DNA of 46,870 nucleotides from Oligoflexia bacterium. Lineage in GTDB: Bacteria; Bdellovibrionota; Bdellovibrionia; JABDDW01. The stretch is from positions 1 to 46,870 of the forward strand of contig JADLCR010000088.1 of NCBI GenBank assembly GCA_020847095.1, written 5' to 3'. The notes beneath the pieces are model-generated. The model worked only from the letters and a program-made list of their open reading frames with translations. It searched no databases and was not told the origin of the DNA. This document shows positions 8,942 through 16,906 of this stretch, piece after piece (positions within the stretch are counted from its first letter, which is position 1; every line of letters starts with the position of its first letter). A program made the translations under genes and the position numbers.

Positions 8942-9879
8942 CTCTTCTGACGATAAGATTCGACGGTCATGTGAATTCCGTCGAAAGGTTTCACTTTGGG
9001 GGAGTAGTCGAGATCACGGGCGGCGGCCGAAAACGAGCCATGAGAAACTGGCGGGTCCCCGGGGGTTCCGGGTTGCACTTCGACTGGGTATTTTTTTGGA
9101 TCGAAGCCCATTTCTTTGATTAGTTCGTCTAAAATTTCGCGAATTGTATACGAAGTTCCAGAACAAAGATTGTAGGTTTTGCCAATTGATCGAGGGGTTG
9201 CTAGGGCACTGAGGATCGCACTGACGACATCACTGACATGAACAATGTCACGCTTTCGCTCTAAAGCCCCTTTTACAACAATGGGCTTTTCTTGAACCAG
9301 GTAGGCCAAATATATACTTAAAAGGCCTTGATCCAGATTTTCTAAATTTTGTCCGCCTCCATAAGTGGTATAGAGCCTGAAAGTCGTTGTTTCGAACCCA
9401 TATTCTCGTGTGAACATGCGTAAGTAATGTTCCGATGCCGCTTTATGAGCACCATATGGTGAATCGGGATTGAGCGGTTCAGACTCGAGTGTTGGAAAGT
9501 TTCTCGGCTGACCGTATGCCGACATAGAACTCGTAAACAGAAAGCGTTTGCAGTCCTGATTTTTTGCAAACTCTAAAAGTTTCATTGTTGAAACTTGGTT
9601 AGCATTTAAATCTAAGTAAGGCTTAAGAAAAGAAATCGCATTGGAGGCCTGGGCGGCTAAATGCAAAATGGCATCGAAGCGATACTGACTCAATTCAAGG
9701 TAAATTTCATTTTGTGAGAGATCGCCACGGATAAATTTAGCACCATCGGGAATATTGCTTTGCTTTCCGTTGGACAAATCATCAGCAATAACAACATTAG
9801 AACCGCTCTTAACGAGCTCCCTGCTCAAATGGGATCCAACAAATCCAGCGCCACCGGTTACCAAATAAGTTTTTTTCAT
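8938..9879 (-). CDS. NAD-dependent sugar epimerase/dehydratase (extended SDR)
   Basis: This is a 313-residue extended short-chain dehydrogenase acting on a nucleotide sugar. The NAD loop 'VTGGAGFVGSHL' is at residues 7-18 and 'DDLSNGKQSN' carries the acidic residue that selects NAD. The catalytic elements are 'LFTSSMSAYGQ' (Ser/Thr) and 'SPYGAHKAASEHY' (Tyr-x3-Lys). 'TTFRLYTTYGGGQN' and 'KRDIVHVSDVV' are standard epimerase features. UDP-glucose 4-epimerase or a related 4-epimerase or dehydratase is likely, but specificity cannot be set. It overlaps both neighbours by ATGA. Confidence 0.88.
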   Translation of the reverse strand: MKKTYLVTGGAGFVGSHLSRELVKSGSNVVIADDLSNGKQSNIPDGAKFIRGDLSQNEIYLELSQYRFDAILHLAAQASNAISFLKPYLDLNANQVSTMKLLEFAKNQDCKRFLFTSSMSAYGQPRNFPTLESEPLNPDSPYGAHKAASEHYLRMFTREYGFETTTFRLYTTYGGGQNLENLDQGLLSIYLAYLVQEKPIVVKGALERKRDIVHVSDVVSAILSALATPRSIGKTYNLCSGTSYTIREILDELIKEMGFDPKKYPVEVQPGTPGDPPVSHGSFSAAARDLDYSPKVKPFDGIHMTVESYRQKR

Positions 9880-10871
9880 ACGTTCACCTGATTGAGTGGC
9901 CTTTCACCTTTTAAAACGCGAAGTGCTTCTTGCGCTGCCTTTGTGCGCATTTCCACCACGGCCTCTTCAGAATAAAACGCACAATGGGGTGTCACCAAGA
10001 GTCGATCGCAACCCTCTTTTTCTCCTGAAAGCCACTTTTTAAAGAACGGATCATTGGGATCTAGCGGCTCTTGTGGCAAGACATCAAAACCTGCTCGCGC
10101 AACGATGCCTGCGTCGAAAGCTTGAGTAAAGCACTTCCAATCCAAAACCGGTCCGCGAGCGGTATTAATCACTGTCATGCCTCGTTTGGCATTCTCCCAA
10201 AATGACGAGTTAATCATACCTTTCGTTTCGGGTGTTAAAGGAACATGGAGACTCACGATATCGCAAGCTCGGGCCAATTCTTCTAGGGAGTCAAACCGGT
10301 TGAGTCCCAAGCTTTTATCCCAACCTTGTGCCTTATACGGGTCATAAAATCCAACCCGAAGGCCAAAAGCTTTTGCTCTTAAGGCCACCGCAGTTCCAAT
10401 TCGCCCCAAACCAACTATACCCATCACTTTGTTAGTTAAACGAAACGTGGGAACCAATCCCCACTTCCAACCAACCGGACTTGTTTTTGAAATTTCATTA
10501 TGGCCATTTAGCCCGCGCGCAAGGGCCAGCAAAAGAGCCATGGCATGATCGGCTACGTCATGAGTTCCGTAATCAGGGACGTTACTGACTGTGATTCCCA
10601 TTTCTTTGGCTGCGGCCAAGTCGACGTTATCAAACCCAGCTCCCACGCGCACGATGGACTTACAGTTTTTAAGACTGCGTAATGTCTCTTTATCCCAAAT
10701 CAAGTCATGCCAGGCCAAAATGGCATGAGCGTCTTCAATCTTACCCTTGAACTCCGCATTGGTTTTGACGTTGAGACATCGTACTTCTCTCGCAGCACTT
10801 CCAAAAATGTCTTTTTCAATTTTACCTTGGTCAGACACTCGATCTGGAATCACAACGACCCATTGACTCAT
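9876..10871 (-). CDS. D-2-hydroxyacid dehydrogenase (SerA/PdxB/CtBP-like)
   Basis: This is a 331-residue NAD-dependent oxidoreductase interconverting a D-2-hydroxy acid and a 2-keto acid. Substrate-domain residues 'IVRVGAGFDNVDLAAAKEMGI' and 'VPDYGTHDVADHAMALLLAL' resemble the CtBP branch. The NAD loop is 'GIVGLGRIGTAVALRA'. The catalytic triad is visible as Arg in 'NTARGPVLD', Glu in 'DVLPQEPLDP' and His in 'VTPHCAFYSEEA'. It lacks the ACT domain of long SerA proteins. ATGA overlaps on both sides place it inside the sugar-acid cluster, so a phosphorylated or free aldonic acid is a likelier substrate than serine precursors. That is inference. Confidence 0.88.
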   Translation of the reverse strand: MSQWVVVIPDRVSDQGKIEKDIFGSAAREVRCLNVKTNAEFKGKIEDAHAILAWHDLIWDKETLRSLKNCKSIVRVGAGFDNVDLAAAKEMGITVSNVPDYGTHDVADHAMALLLALARGLNGHNEISKTSPVGWKWGLVPTFRLTNKVMGIVGLGRIGTAVALRAKAFGLRVGFYDPYKAQGWDKSLGLNRFDSLEELARACDIVSLHVPLTPETKGMINSSFWENAKRGMTVINTARGPVLDWKCFTQAFDAGIVARAGFDVLPQEPLDPNDPFFKKWLSGEKEGCDRLLVTPHCAFYSEEAVVEMRTKAAQEALRVLKGERPLNQVNV

Positions 10872-11689
10872 AGTAAATTCTCCGTGACATAAGAATTTCT
10901 TAAATCCCCAAGCCCCTCAATAGACAAAACCACCTCATCACCAGCCTTCACTTGCGATTGCTTAGCACCCTTCGGCGTTCCAGTGAGAATGACGTCACCG
11001 GGCTCGAGGGTCATGAGACTTGATATAAACAGCACTGAGTCCGCAGAGTCCAAGACTCTGTTACTCGTATTAGATTTTTGCGTGACCTTTGAATTAATCG
11101 TAGTCTGTAAATCAACCTCTTCAAATCCAAGCCCCGCAACCAGATCCGACCCAAATGGGCAGTACCCGTCTAAGCTTTTACTTCGCGCCAGATGCCAGTC
11201 TCTTGAAAAGACGTTGGTGGACGATACGTCGTTGGCAAGGACGCAGCCAAAAATAGCATTTTGCGCTTCTAGTCGCGACTTGGCATTCTTGATTTTCTTG
11301 CCAATGACAACTGCCAGCTCCACCTCAACCCATAAATCTTTCACCAATCGAGAAATCGTAATTGTATCCTGGGGGCCCGCAATGCAATTGGCTGCTTTTA
11401 AGAAAACAACCGGCTCAAAACCTAACTCCCCATAGGTTGGTTCTTCAGGCTTCACTCGACTTTGAGAATCTTCAAAAAGATCTTTATAATTATAACCCAT
11501 GGCCAAGATTTTGGTGGGCTCAACCGGCGCTAACAATTTAAGGTCGCGCATTGCCACTAACGGACCGACGGCCTGACTTCCCTCTTTCCAGGGTGCATGG
11601 TTGAGGGGCTTTACAAACCCGCCTTGACGCTCACCCCATTGAGGCTGTCCTTTTTCATTGATGAATTTCACAAAACGCTTTTGCGCCAT
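10868..11689 (-). CDS. Fumarylacetoacetate hydrolase (FAH) family protein
   Basis: The 273-residue protein has the FAH fold that handles acylpyruvates and 2-keto-3-deoxy acids (hydrolysis, decarboxylation or isomerisation) with a divalent metal. A short N-terminal part leads to 'KILAMGYNYKDLFEDS' and then 'PVVFLKAANCIAGPQDTI'. The metal residues are in 'VEVELAVVIGKKIKNA' and 'GCVLANDVSST'. 'SLDGYCPFGSDLVAG', 'SSLMTLEPGDVILTGTP' and 'VKAGDEVVLSIEGLGDLRN' complete the family pattern. It lies 3 bp after the upstream cytidylyltransferase stop. FAH enzymes are uncommon in glycan loci, and the fold's preference for 2-keto-3-deoxy acids matches the likely product of the NeuB enzymes here. Confidence 0.87.
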   Translation of the reverse strand: MAQKRFVKFINEKGQPQWGERQGGFVKPLNHAPWKEGSQAVGPLVAMRDLKLLAPVEPTKILAMGYNYKDLFEDSQSRVKPEEPTYGELGFEPVVFLKAANCIAGPQDTITISRLVKDLWVEVELAVVIGKKIKNAKSRLEAQNAIFGCVLANDVSSTNVFSRDWHLARSKSLDGYCPFGSDLVAGLGFEEVDLQTTINSKVTQKSNTSNRVLDSADSVLFISSLMTLEPGDVILTGTPKGAKQSQVKAGDEVVLSIEGLGDLRNSYVTENLL

Positions 11690-11692
11690 TCG

Positions 11693-12427
11693 TCACTTTC
11701 CGTAGGGCGTTTGAGTTTCTGAAAATCCGTGTGATTTTAACCAATGCTCAACCATAGCAAACTGCCATTCAAAATCGATGTCGCATCCGCCTTCTTGATA
11801 GAGTGGGTGCACCTTACGGCCAATCCAACGAAAGGGGACCTCGCCCTTTGAGTAATCAAAGCACCGCGTTCTTAAAACAAATACAGAGCAGTCTACAAAG
11901 TAGGTATCACCCTGACTATCACGGTCGCAGGTCGCATTATCAAATAGTTTCGGATCTACAAATGGCTTCACTAATCCGTCTTCAATTTTGCGAGCTCGTA
12001 AAGCGCTAAACATATTGTATTTGCTCACCGTCACCGCAGAATCAAGGTCGGGATGCTTTCTTAAAAACTCAATCCCCTCATCGATAATTCCTGGTGTGAT
12101 GGTGGCTCCATTTGCAAAAAGCAAAACCACGAACTCAGGGTCGGCATTCTTAATCGACTTAATGGCTTCAAATCCATGTTTGAAGGCATCTTCAGCTAAG
12201 GCTTCGTTAGTCGCCAGGTAAGCGGGCCGCTCGATGTATTGACATTTGTTTTTCAACGCTAGATCACGAATTTTAGGACAATCTGTTGAAACAAAAATAT
12301 CCGTCGCAAGTCTGGAGTTTTGCGCCGCCATTATGGGATACATCACCAACGGGCGCCCCAAAAGCGGAGTTACATTTTTATCTTTAACGCGACTGCCTTT
12401 GCGACCAATGATCAAAACAGGAATCAT
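11693..12427 (-). CDS. Cytidylyltransferase of the acylneuraminate/CMP-sugar-acid family
   Basis: This 244-residue nucleotidyltransferase has the family loop in a modified form, 'LIIGRKGSRVKDKNVTPLLGRPLV' (residues about 4-27), followed by 'DIFVSTDCPKIRDLALKN' and 'VVLLFANGATITPGIIDEGI', then 'ALRARKIEDGLVKPF' and 'TYFVDCSVFVLR'. It would activate an acid sugar with CTP. It is the second of three such enzymes within 11 kb and differs clearly from the one at 5825. ATGA overlap with the HAD gene upstream suggests the HAD product is its substrate. Confidence 0.8.
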   Translation of the reverse strand: MIPVLIIGRKGSRVKDKNVTPLLGRPLVMYPIMAAQNSRLATDIFVSTDCPKIRDLALKNKCQYIERPAYLATNEALAEDAFKHGFEAIKSIKNADPEFVVLLFANGATITPGIIDEGIEFLRKHPDLDSAVTVSKYNMFSALRARKIEDGLVKPFVDPKLFDNATCDRDSQGDTYFVDCSVFVLRTRCFDYSKGEVPFRWIGRKVHPLYQEGGCDIDFEWQFAMVEHWLKSHGFSETQTPYGK

Positions 12428-13188
12428 GCGCCTTTCCTCTCAATAAAACTTCCTAATTCGTCGATTTTAAGTTGGGGTATATTCAACGCCAGCGCCTCTC
12501 GCCGATCCTCTTCGCCCAAATACCCCCAAGTCGACAGGGCCACATCAAACCCCAATTCTTGAGCGGGCGCAAGGTGATGCACATAATCATCGATAAATAG
12601 AATTTCGTTGGGTTCAAGGCCTGTCCGCTTTGCGGTTTCTTGCAAACGCATCGCTTTTGTCTGTCCATGGGGAGGCTTTGGAATGATCAAGCCGGGGTCC
12701 AATTTTATACCTACCACGGCATCAAAAATTCGATGAATGGAGCTTTCGTCCCGAGATGAAAGAATCCAAGCTCGGTCTTGATTCACCAGTTTTAGAAATA
12801 ACTGAAGTGGCTTTTCAAAGGCGCGGACGTTCTGAGTCCAATGACTTGAATTCAAAGATAGGCGCTCACGGGTTTTGTAATAGTCATCACTGAAATCGAT
12901 AAACTCAGATTGATACTTTTCCGCGACCTTCAAAAACTCATGGGATGTTTCTGGAAGCTGAGCCTTAGCCAGAAGTTTTAATAAGACCGCGTACTGCCAA
13001 GGCGGGCCTACAAAATAACGCTTTTCTAAAAACCGCGGAGCCAGGTCTTCATCTGAGAGCGTGTCGATATTGATCAGAGATTTCCATTTAGGCAGCCGCG
13101 CTGTATTGACAGCCACAGCAAAACACTCCCGTGCCGATTCAAATAAAACGCCATCGAAATCAAAAATGAACTTTTTAGTGGTTGCCAC
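12424..13188 (-). CDS. HAD-superfamily phosphatase
   Basis: This is a 254-residue haloacid-dehalogenase-type hydrolase. Motif I is 'FIFDFDGVLFES' at residues 7-18 (Asp10 and Asp12), motif II is the serine of 'AWILSSRDES', and motif IV is 'ILFIDDYVHHLAPAQELGFD' near the C-terminus. A helical cap lies between. I chose the GTG at 13188, which overlaps the upstream GAPDH-like stop by 14 bases and places motif I at the usual distance from the N-terminus. Longer in-frame starts lie deep within the upstream gene. In context it may dephosphorylate a sugar-acid phosphate before CMP activation, as NeuB-type pathways for KDN and Kdo do. This is inference. Confidence 0.8.
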   Translation of the reverse strand: MATTKKFIFDFDGVLFESARECFAVAVNTARLPKWKSLINIDTLSDEDLAPRFLEKRYFVGPPWQYAVLLKLLAKAQLPETSHEFLKVAEKYQSEFIDFSDDYYKTRERLSLNSSHWTQNVRAFEKPLQLFLKLVNQDRAWILSSRDESSIHRIFDAVVGIKLDPGLIIPKPPHGQTKAMRLQETAKRTGLEPNEILFIDDYVHHLAPAQELGFDVALSTWGYLGEEDRREALALNIPQLKIDELGSFIERKGA

Positions 13189-14212
13189 GAGAAATGAGAT
13201 CCAAGGTATCAACAACCCGAGCCGAGTAGCCCCACTCGTTGTCATACCAGAGCACAAGCTTCAATGAGCGAGCGTTATTAATCATCACCCAGCGTAAATC
13301 AATTATGGAAGAGTGTTCATCGCGAATGTAGTCGACCGAGGTCAGGGGCTCATCGCAAAGTCTCATCGTCTTGAAAGGAGACTTCTCGATTTGTTTTTTG
13401 AATGCTTGAGTCAAAGATTCCAAAGTGACATCTCGCTCTAGATCCAAAGTAAGATCGGCCGTTGAAACAATCGAAGTGGGCACTCGATAGGAAAAACACT
13501 GCAGACGACTTTTTAAATCTGGCAGCACTCGCTCGCAGGCACTCACCACCGTCGTTGGTTTTGGGATGATATTGCCAATAGACGATCGGCCCAAAGCGTA
13601 ATGGGAGTAAGTTGCGCCCGGATAAGATTGGGACCGAGACGGACCGTCCATTAAATTTTGATAACTCAGCCAAGGATGAAGTGTGGTCACAAAACCATGA
13701 TTAATGCCGAAGCTATCTTTGATGACTTTTAAGACCGGGGCACAAGCATTAGCGTCACAAATACTCGTTGATACCAACTTATGAGTTTTCGGATCAAACT
13801 GATCTTCGTTAACACCAAATACCAAGGTAAAATCCGATTGCCCCGCCATTTGGGTGACGAGCACATGCAATTTGTTTGTCAGCCCACGGGCATGAGTTTC
13901 GTTATTTTTTACTCCTGTTGATTCGATAACGACGTCACAGCCGCTTTCAATCCAAGGGACCTTGTCGATTTCTGGATGGTGAGTGACCCGAATGTTGTGA
14001 CTCCCGACAGTTAAACCAGATTCAGTCACTTGAGAATCAAGCTCCAGGCGTCCGTATGTCGTGTCGTACTGCAATAAGTATTTGAGATTAGCCCGGTCTG
14101 GGTTGATGTCGTTGATATGAGTGATTTCGTGCTTATCAGATTGCAAAAGATGGCGTGCAACCGCCCGGCCTATCCTACCAAAACCATTGATTCCGACTTT
14201 CAGTTTGCGCAT
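13175..14212 (-). CDS. Divergent GAPDH-like dehydrogenase in the sugar-acid cluster
   Basis: The 345-residue protein has the full GAPDH fold. The NAD loop is '[13 protein letters not shown]' (residues 6-18), 'INDINPDRANLKYLLQYDTTYGR' follows (pieces: NDINPD, YDTTYGR), the nucleophile is Cys152 in 'STSICDANACAP', His179 is in 'TTLHPWLSYQ', and 'WYDNEWGYSARVVD' is at the end. Compared with the housekeeping gap at 31296, residues flanking the active site are changed: SCTTNC has become ICDANA, HSYTNDQ has become HPWLSYQ, and TTTGAAK has become KPTTVVS. These are positions that bind the two phosphates in GAPDH. A different substrate is therefore likely. ATG 14212 is preferred to an in-frame GTG at 14218. 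It is the first gene of the leftward chain. Confidence 0.85.
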   Translation of the reverse strand: MRKLKVGINGFGRIGRAVARHLLQSDKHEITHINDINPDRANLKYLLQYDTTYGRLELDSQVTESGLTVGSHNIRVTHHPEIDKVPWIESGCDVVIESTGVKNNETHARGLTNKLHVLVTQMAGQSDFTLVFGVNEDQFDPKTHKLVSTSICDANACAPVLKVIKDSFGINHGFVTTLHPWLSYQNLMDGPSRSQSYPGATYSHYALGRSSIGNIIPKPTTVVSACERVLPDLKSRLQCFSYRVPTSIVSTADLTLDLERDVTLESLTQAFKKQIEKSPFKTMRLCDEPLTSVDYIRDEHSSIIDLRWVMINNARSLKLVLWYDNEWGYSARVVDTLDLISRGNH

Positions 14213-14285
14213 TGACACGACGTGAATTATTAATAGAAGTCGAAAAAGGTGTCACGTAGAATCATCTCTCAAAAAGGTGGGTAAA

Positions 14286-15266
14286 ATGAGTTCGAAGCTT
14301 CCTTATGTTGTGGCCGAAGTTGCTCAAGGGTATGAGGGGCAAAAGCGCCTTGTTGAACTATACTGCGCCGCAGCAAATGCCACTCAAGCCGACGCTATTA
14401 AATTTCAAATCTTTGCGGCCGATGAATTAGCCCTGGAAGACTACAAGTACTACTCACTTTTTAAAGGTCTTGAACTCCCCATGGAGGTTTGGAAGTCCGC
14501 CGTTGAATCGATTCATCAGGCCGGAAAAGAATTTTATTCAGACGTTTTTGGCCTCCAGTCTCTGGAGGAGCTACACGGAATTGGCGTCGACGGTTTTAAG
14601 GTCCATTCGACCGATGTTAATAACTTGGTGCTTTTGAAACGCATTGCTTCCACAAAAAAGAAGGTTTTGCTTTCAACTGGAGGCACTGAGCCAAATGTCA
14701 TTGACCGAGCCGTTGAAGTGCTTGGTTCATGCCCGATTACCCTGATGCATGGGTTTCAAGCCGAACCTACGGACATCGCCGATAACCACTTGCTTCGGAT
14801 CAAAACGATCAAAGCCCGCTACGGTCTTCCGGTTGGGTTTCAAGATCATACCGACGGCGAACATCCCCTCGCCCACTCTTTGCCCTTTTTAGCCATGGGC
14901 TTGGGCGCCACATTGATTGAAAAACATTTCACTTTAAGCCGAGTCGCCAAGATCGAAGATTACGTGTCTGCGCTCACGGCTGAAGAGTTTAAAAATTGGT
15001 GCGCCCAAATTAAAGAGGCAGGATTCTCGCTTGGACAAGAAGAGTGGAAGCTGACCGATAAAGAGCTAAAATACAAATCTCAAGTAAGACGCGCAGTATG
15101 CACCACACGCTCTCTGCAACCAGGGCACACCATACAAATTGAAGACGTCACCCTAAAGCGATCAGGAAATGAAAACGCCATTTATGATGTCGCCGAAGTT
15201 GTTGGTCGCAAGGTTCAAAAGCCCGTTGACCACAATCGAGTTATTGAAAAGGGAGTTCTGACATGA
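14286..15266 (+). CDS. Second NeuB-family synthase, with C-terminal SAF domain
   Basis: This 326-residue synthase has a TIM barrel with 'YVVAEVAQGYEGQKRL', 'ADAIKFQIFAADEL', 'DGFKVHSTDVNNL', 'VLLSTGG' and the metal histidines in 'GFQDHTDGEHP' and 'LIEKHFTLSR'. A complete SAF domain follows from about residue 270: 'RRAVCTTRSLQPGHTIQIED' and 'VVGRKVQKPVDHNRVIEKG'. The usual N-H of the NeuB loop (INHNG) is replaced by G-Y (QGYEG), unlike the paralogue at 5718. The ATG at 14286 has AAGGTGG 5 bases upstream; a GTG at 14277 is less likely. It is coupled by ATGA to the SpsF-like gene and diverges from the GAPDH-like gene. Confidence 0.85.
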   Translation: MSSKLPYVVAEVAQGYEGQKRLVELYCAAANATQADAIKFQIFAADELALEDYKYYSLFKGLELPMEVWKSAVESIHQAGKEFYSDVFGLQSLEELHGIGVDGFKVHSTDVNNLVLLKRIASTKKKVLLSTGGTEPNVIDRAVEVLGSCPITLMHGFQAEPTDIADNHLLRIKTIKARYGLPVGFQDHTDGEHPLAHSLPFLAMGLGATLIEKHFTLSRVAKIEDYVSALTAEEFKNWCAQIKEAGFSLGQEEWKLTDKELKYKSQVRRAVCTTRSLQPGHTIQIEDVTLKRSGNENAIYDVAEVVGRKVQKPVDHNRVIEKGVLT

Positions 15267-16018
15267 GTCAGGCCTTTGACGCCATTCTTGCCTGCCGGCT
15301 AAAGGGCACTCGCCTTTATGGCAAACCCCTTCAGCTAATTGACATTGAAAAAGAGATTTCGATTCTCGAATACTGTGTTCGGTACCTCAAAGAGACTTCG
15401 AGCGTAAGACATATATGTCTTGCGATATCTGATGAGCCCGAAAACCAAGCGTTTGTGCCTTTGGCTGAAAAGCATGGCTGGCATTATGTTTTTGGCGACC
15501 CCAAAGATGTTTTGGGTCGGATCCTCAAGGCGACAACATCACTCAACACTGAACACGTTTTGCGCGTGACATCGGAATGCCCTTTTGTGGCCAACGAACA
15601 AATCGACGAATTGTTCTCCAAACACCTCAGTCACGGTGCGGATTATTCTTCATTTGAAAAGCTACCCGAAGGTACAAGCTTCGAAATTATCAAAACCACC
15701 GCTCTTCAAAAATCTCATGATCGAGGCAATGACAGAAATCGCAGTGAGTTGGTGACCAGTTATATTTTTGAAAATCAAAAAGAATTTAAAATCTTGCGCC
15801 CCGCTTTACCCGACGCTCTTTCGCGAAACGAAGTTCGGGTGACCGTTGACTACCCCGAGGATCTGATTTTTTGCCGAAAAATCTACCGCGATCTTAAAGG
15901 GCGTTCTCGGCTTATTCCGGTAACCGACATTATAAAATATTGGGACGAACAGCCTCAAACTCGCAAAATGGTCGAAGACATCGGCATCGATTGGGGCACC
16001 GGCCGTATATGGGAATAA
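15263..16018 (+). CDS. SpsF/CMP-Kdo-synthetase-like cytidylyltransferase
   Basis: This 251-residue nucleotidyltransferase has the loop 'AILACRLKGTRLYGKPLQLI' (residues 7-26), a variant of the SpsF/KdsB motif. It continues with 'HICLAISDEPENQAF', 'FGDPKDVLGRILKA', 'HVLRVTSECPFV' and 'VRVTVDYPEDLIFCRKIY', all typical of spore-coat-polysaccharide SpsF proteins. It overlaps the SAF-type NeuB by ATGA, so the pair probably makes and activates one sugar acid. It is the third cytidylyltransferase of the locus and the most divergent. It converges on the FkbM gene with an 18-bp gap. Confidence 0.85.
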   Translation: MSQAFDAILACRLKGTRLYGKPLQLIDIEKEISILEYCVRYLKETSSVRHICLAISDEPENQAFVPLAEKHGWHYVFGDPKDVLGRILKATTSLNTEHVLRVTSECPFVANEQIDELFSKHLSHGADYSSFEKLPEGTSFEIIKTTALQKSHDRGNDRNRSELVTSYIFENQKEFKILRPALPDALSRNEVRVTVDYPEDLIFCRKIYRDLKGRSRLIPVTDIIKYWDEQPQTRKMVEDIGIDWGTGRIWE

Positions 16019-16036
16019 ATTGCCTTAAACTTTAAT

Positions 16037-16861
16037 TTAGTGATCCCTAGAGAATAGGTAGTTTTTTGAAGTCATTCCTGCAGCCGAATATGACCATTGA
16101 CTCTCAAGTCGTTTCTTAAAACCCAAATTAAGAATTCGGTGCATTTGGGAATCCAAATGGCCTTTGTCCCTAAAGCTAAGTTCGACCAACAAACTCCTTA
16201 CCCGACCCGAAAGCAAAATTGACTTGGCACCGTCAAGAATTTGCTCTTCTAATCCATCAACATCAAGTTTGATGAGTTGAGGACAAGGCAGCCCTAATTT
16301 ATTTACTGCATCATCCAACGTGAAAGCTATGGTTCCCTGTTGAATCATTGCTCGACCATTTTCAGCAAAATCACTCACTTTTCCAAACGAATGCATCGAT
16401 GACCCAACATCACCAGCCGAAACAAAGAATTTATTGTATCCCGAATGATCAGCTAATGCGAAATTACATGGGACTACATTTTGAATTTGATTAACGACAA
16501 TGTTTCGACAAATCCGTGCAAAGTTCTGTGCTTCAGGCTCGAATGCATACACCTGACCTTTGGAATTCCGCTTGGCGGCGTAAAGGGTATATATTCCAAT
16601 ATTGGCTCCAATATCGAATAAAACATCTCCTGGGCCAAAGTTTTCATCAATCCAATCAAGCGTCTCCGGCTCTTTATGTTCATAACTATCTATTCGATAA
16701 CGCTCAATCTCTGATGCGCAACCCAAAGAAATTTGGATCCCCCGAACTCGAACTTGGATCAGTGGATCAACCCATCTTCGCAGTGGGTATACGAAAAATG
16801 ATCTGAAAAGAAATTTCAACCGCCCTATTACCTTTTGAAAAAACGTTCGTTTGATTGCCAT
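16037..16861 (-). CDS. FkbM-family S-adenosylmethionine methyltransferase
   Basis: The protein has 274 residues from ATG 16861. The SAM-binding motif is 'DVLFDIGANIGIYTLYAA', with 'VYAFEPEAQNFARICRNI' for the ribose-binding acid and 'VPCNFALADHSG' next. 'PQLIKLDVDGLEEQILDGA' and 'LLVELSFRD' complete the FkbM fold. In glycan loci these enzymes O-methylate sugars. The frame opens at 16921, but that region holds the terminator hairpin of the upstream gene, so starts at 16861 (or 16891) are more credible. There is no clear ribosome site. The sequence looks A+T-rich relative to the heme region. Confidence 0.82.
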   Translation of the reverse strand: MAIKRTFFQKVIGRLKFLFRSFFVYPLRRWVDPLIQVRVRGIQISLGCASEIERYRIDSYEHKEPETLDWIDENFGPGDVLFDIGANIGIYTLYAAKRNSKGQVYAFEPEAQNFARICRNIVVNQIQNVVPCNFALADHSGYNKFFVSAGDVGSSMHSFGKVSDFAENGRAMIQQGTIAFTLDDAVNKLGLPCPQLIKLDVDGLEEQILDGAKSILLSGRVRSLLVELSFRDKGHLDSQMHRILNLGFKKRLESQWSYSAAGMTSKNYLFSRDH

Positions 16862-16906
16862 GTGAACTAAAGAAATATGAGACACCGCGGCCATTTGCAA
16901 GGGAAA

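Noticed and set aside
10983-11435. Antisense open frame of 150 codons over the FAH gene
   Set aside because: The FAH frame shows conserved catalytic residues; the opposite frame has a random Ser/Thr-rich composition and no start signal.
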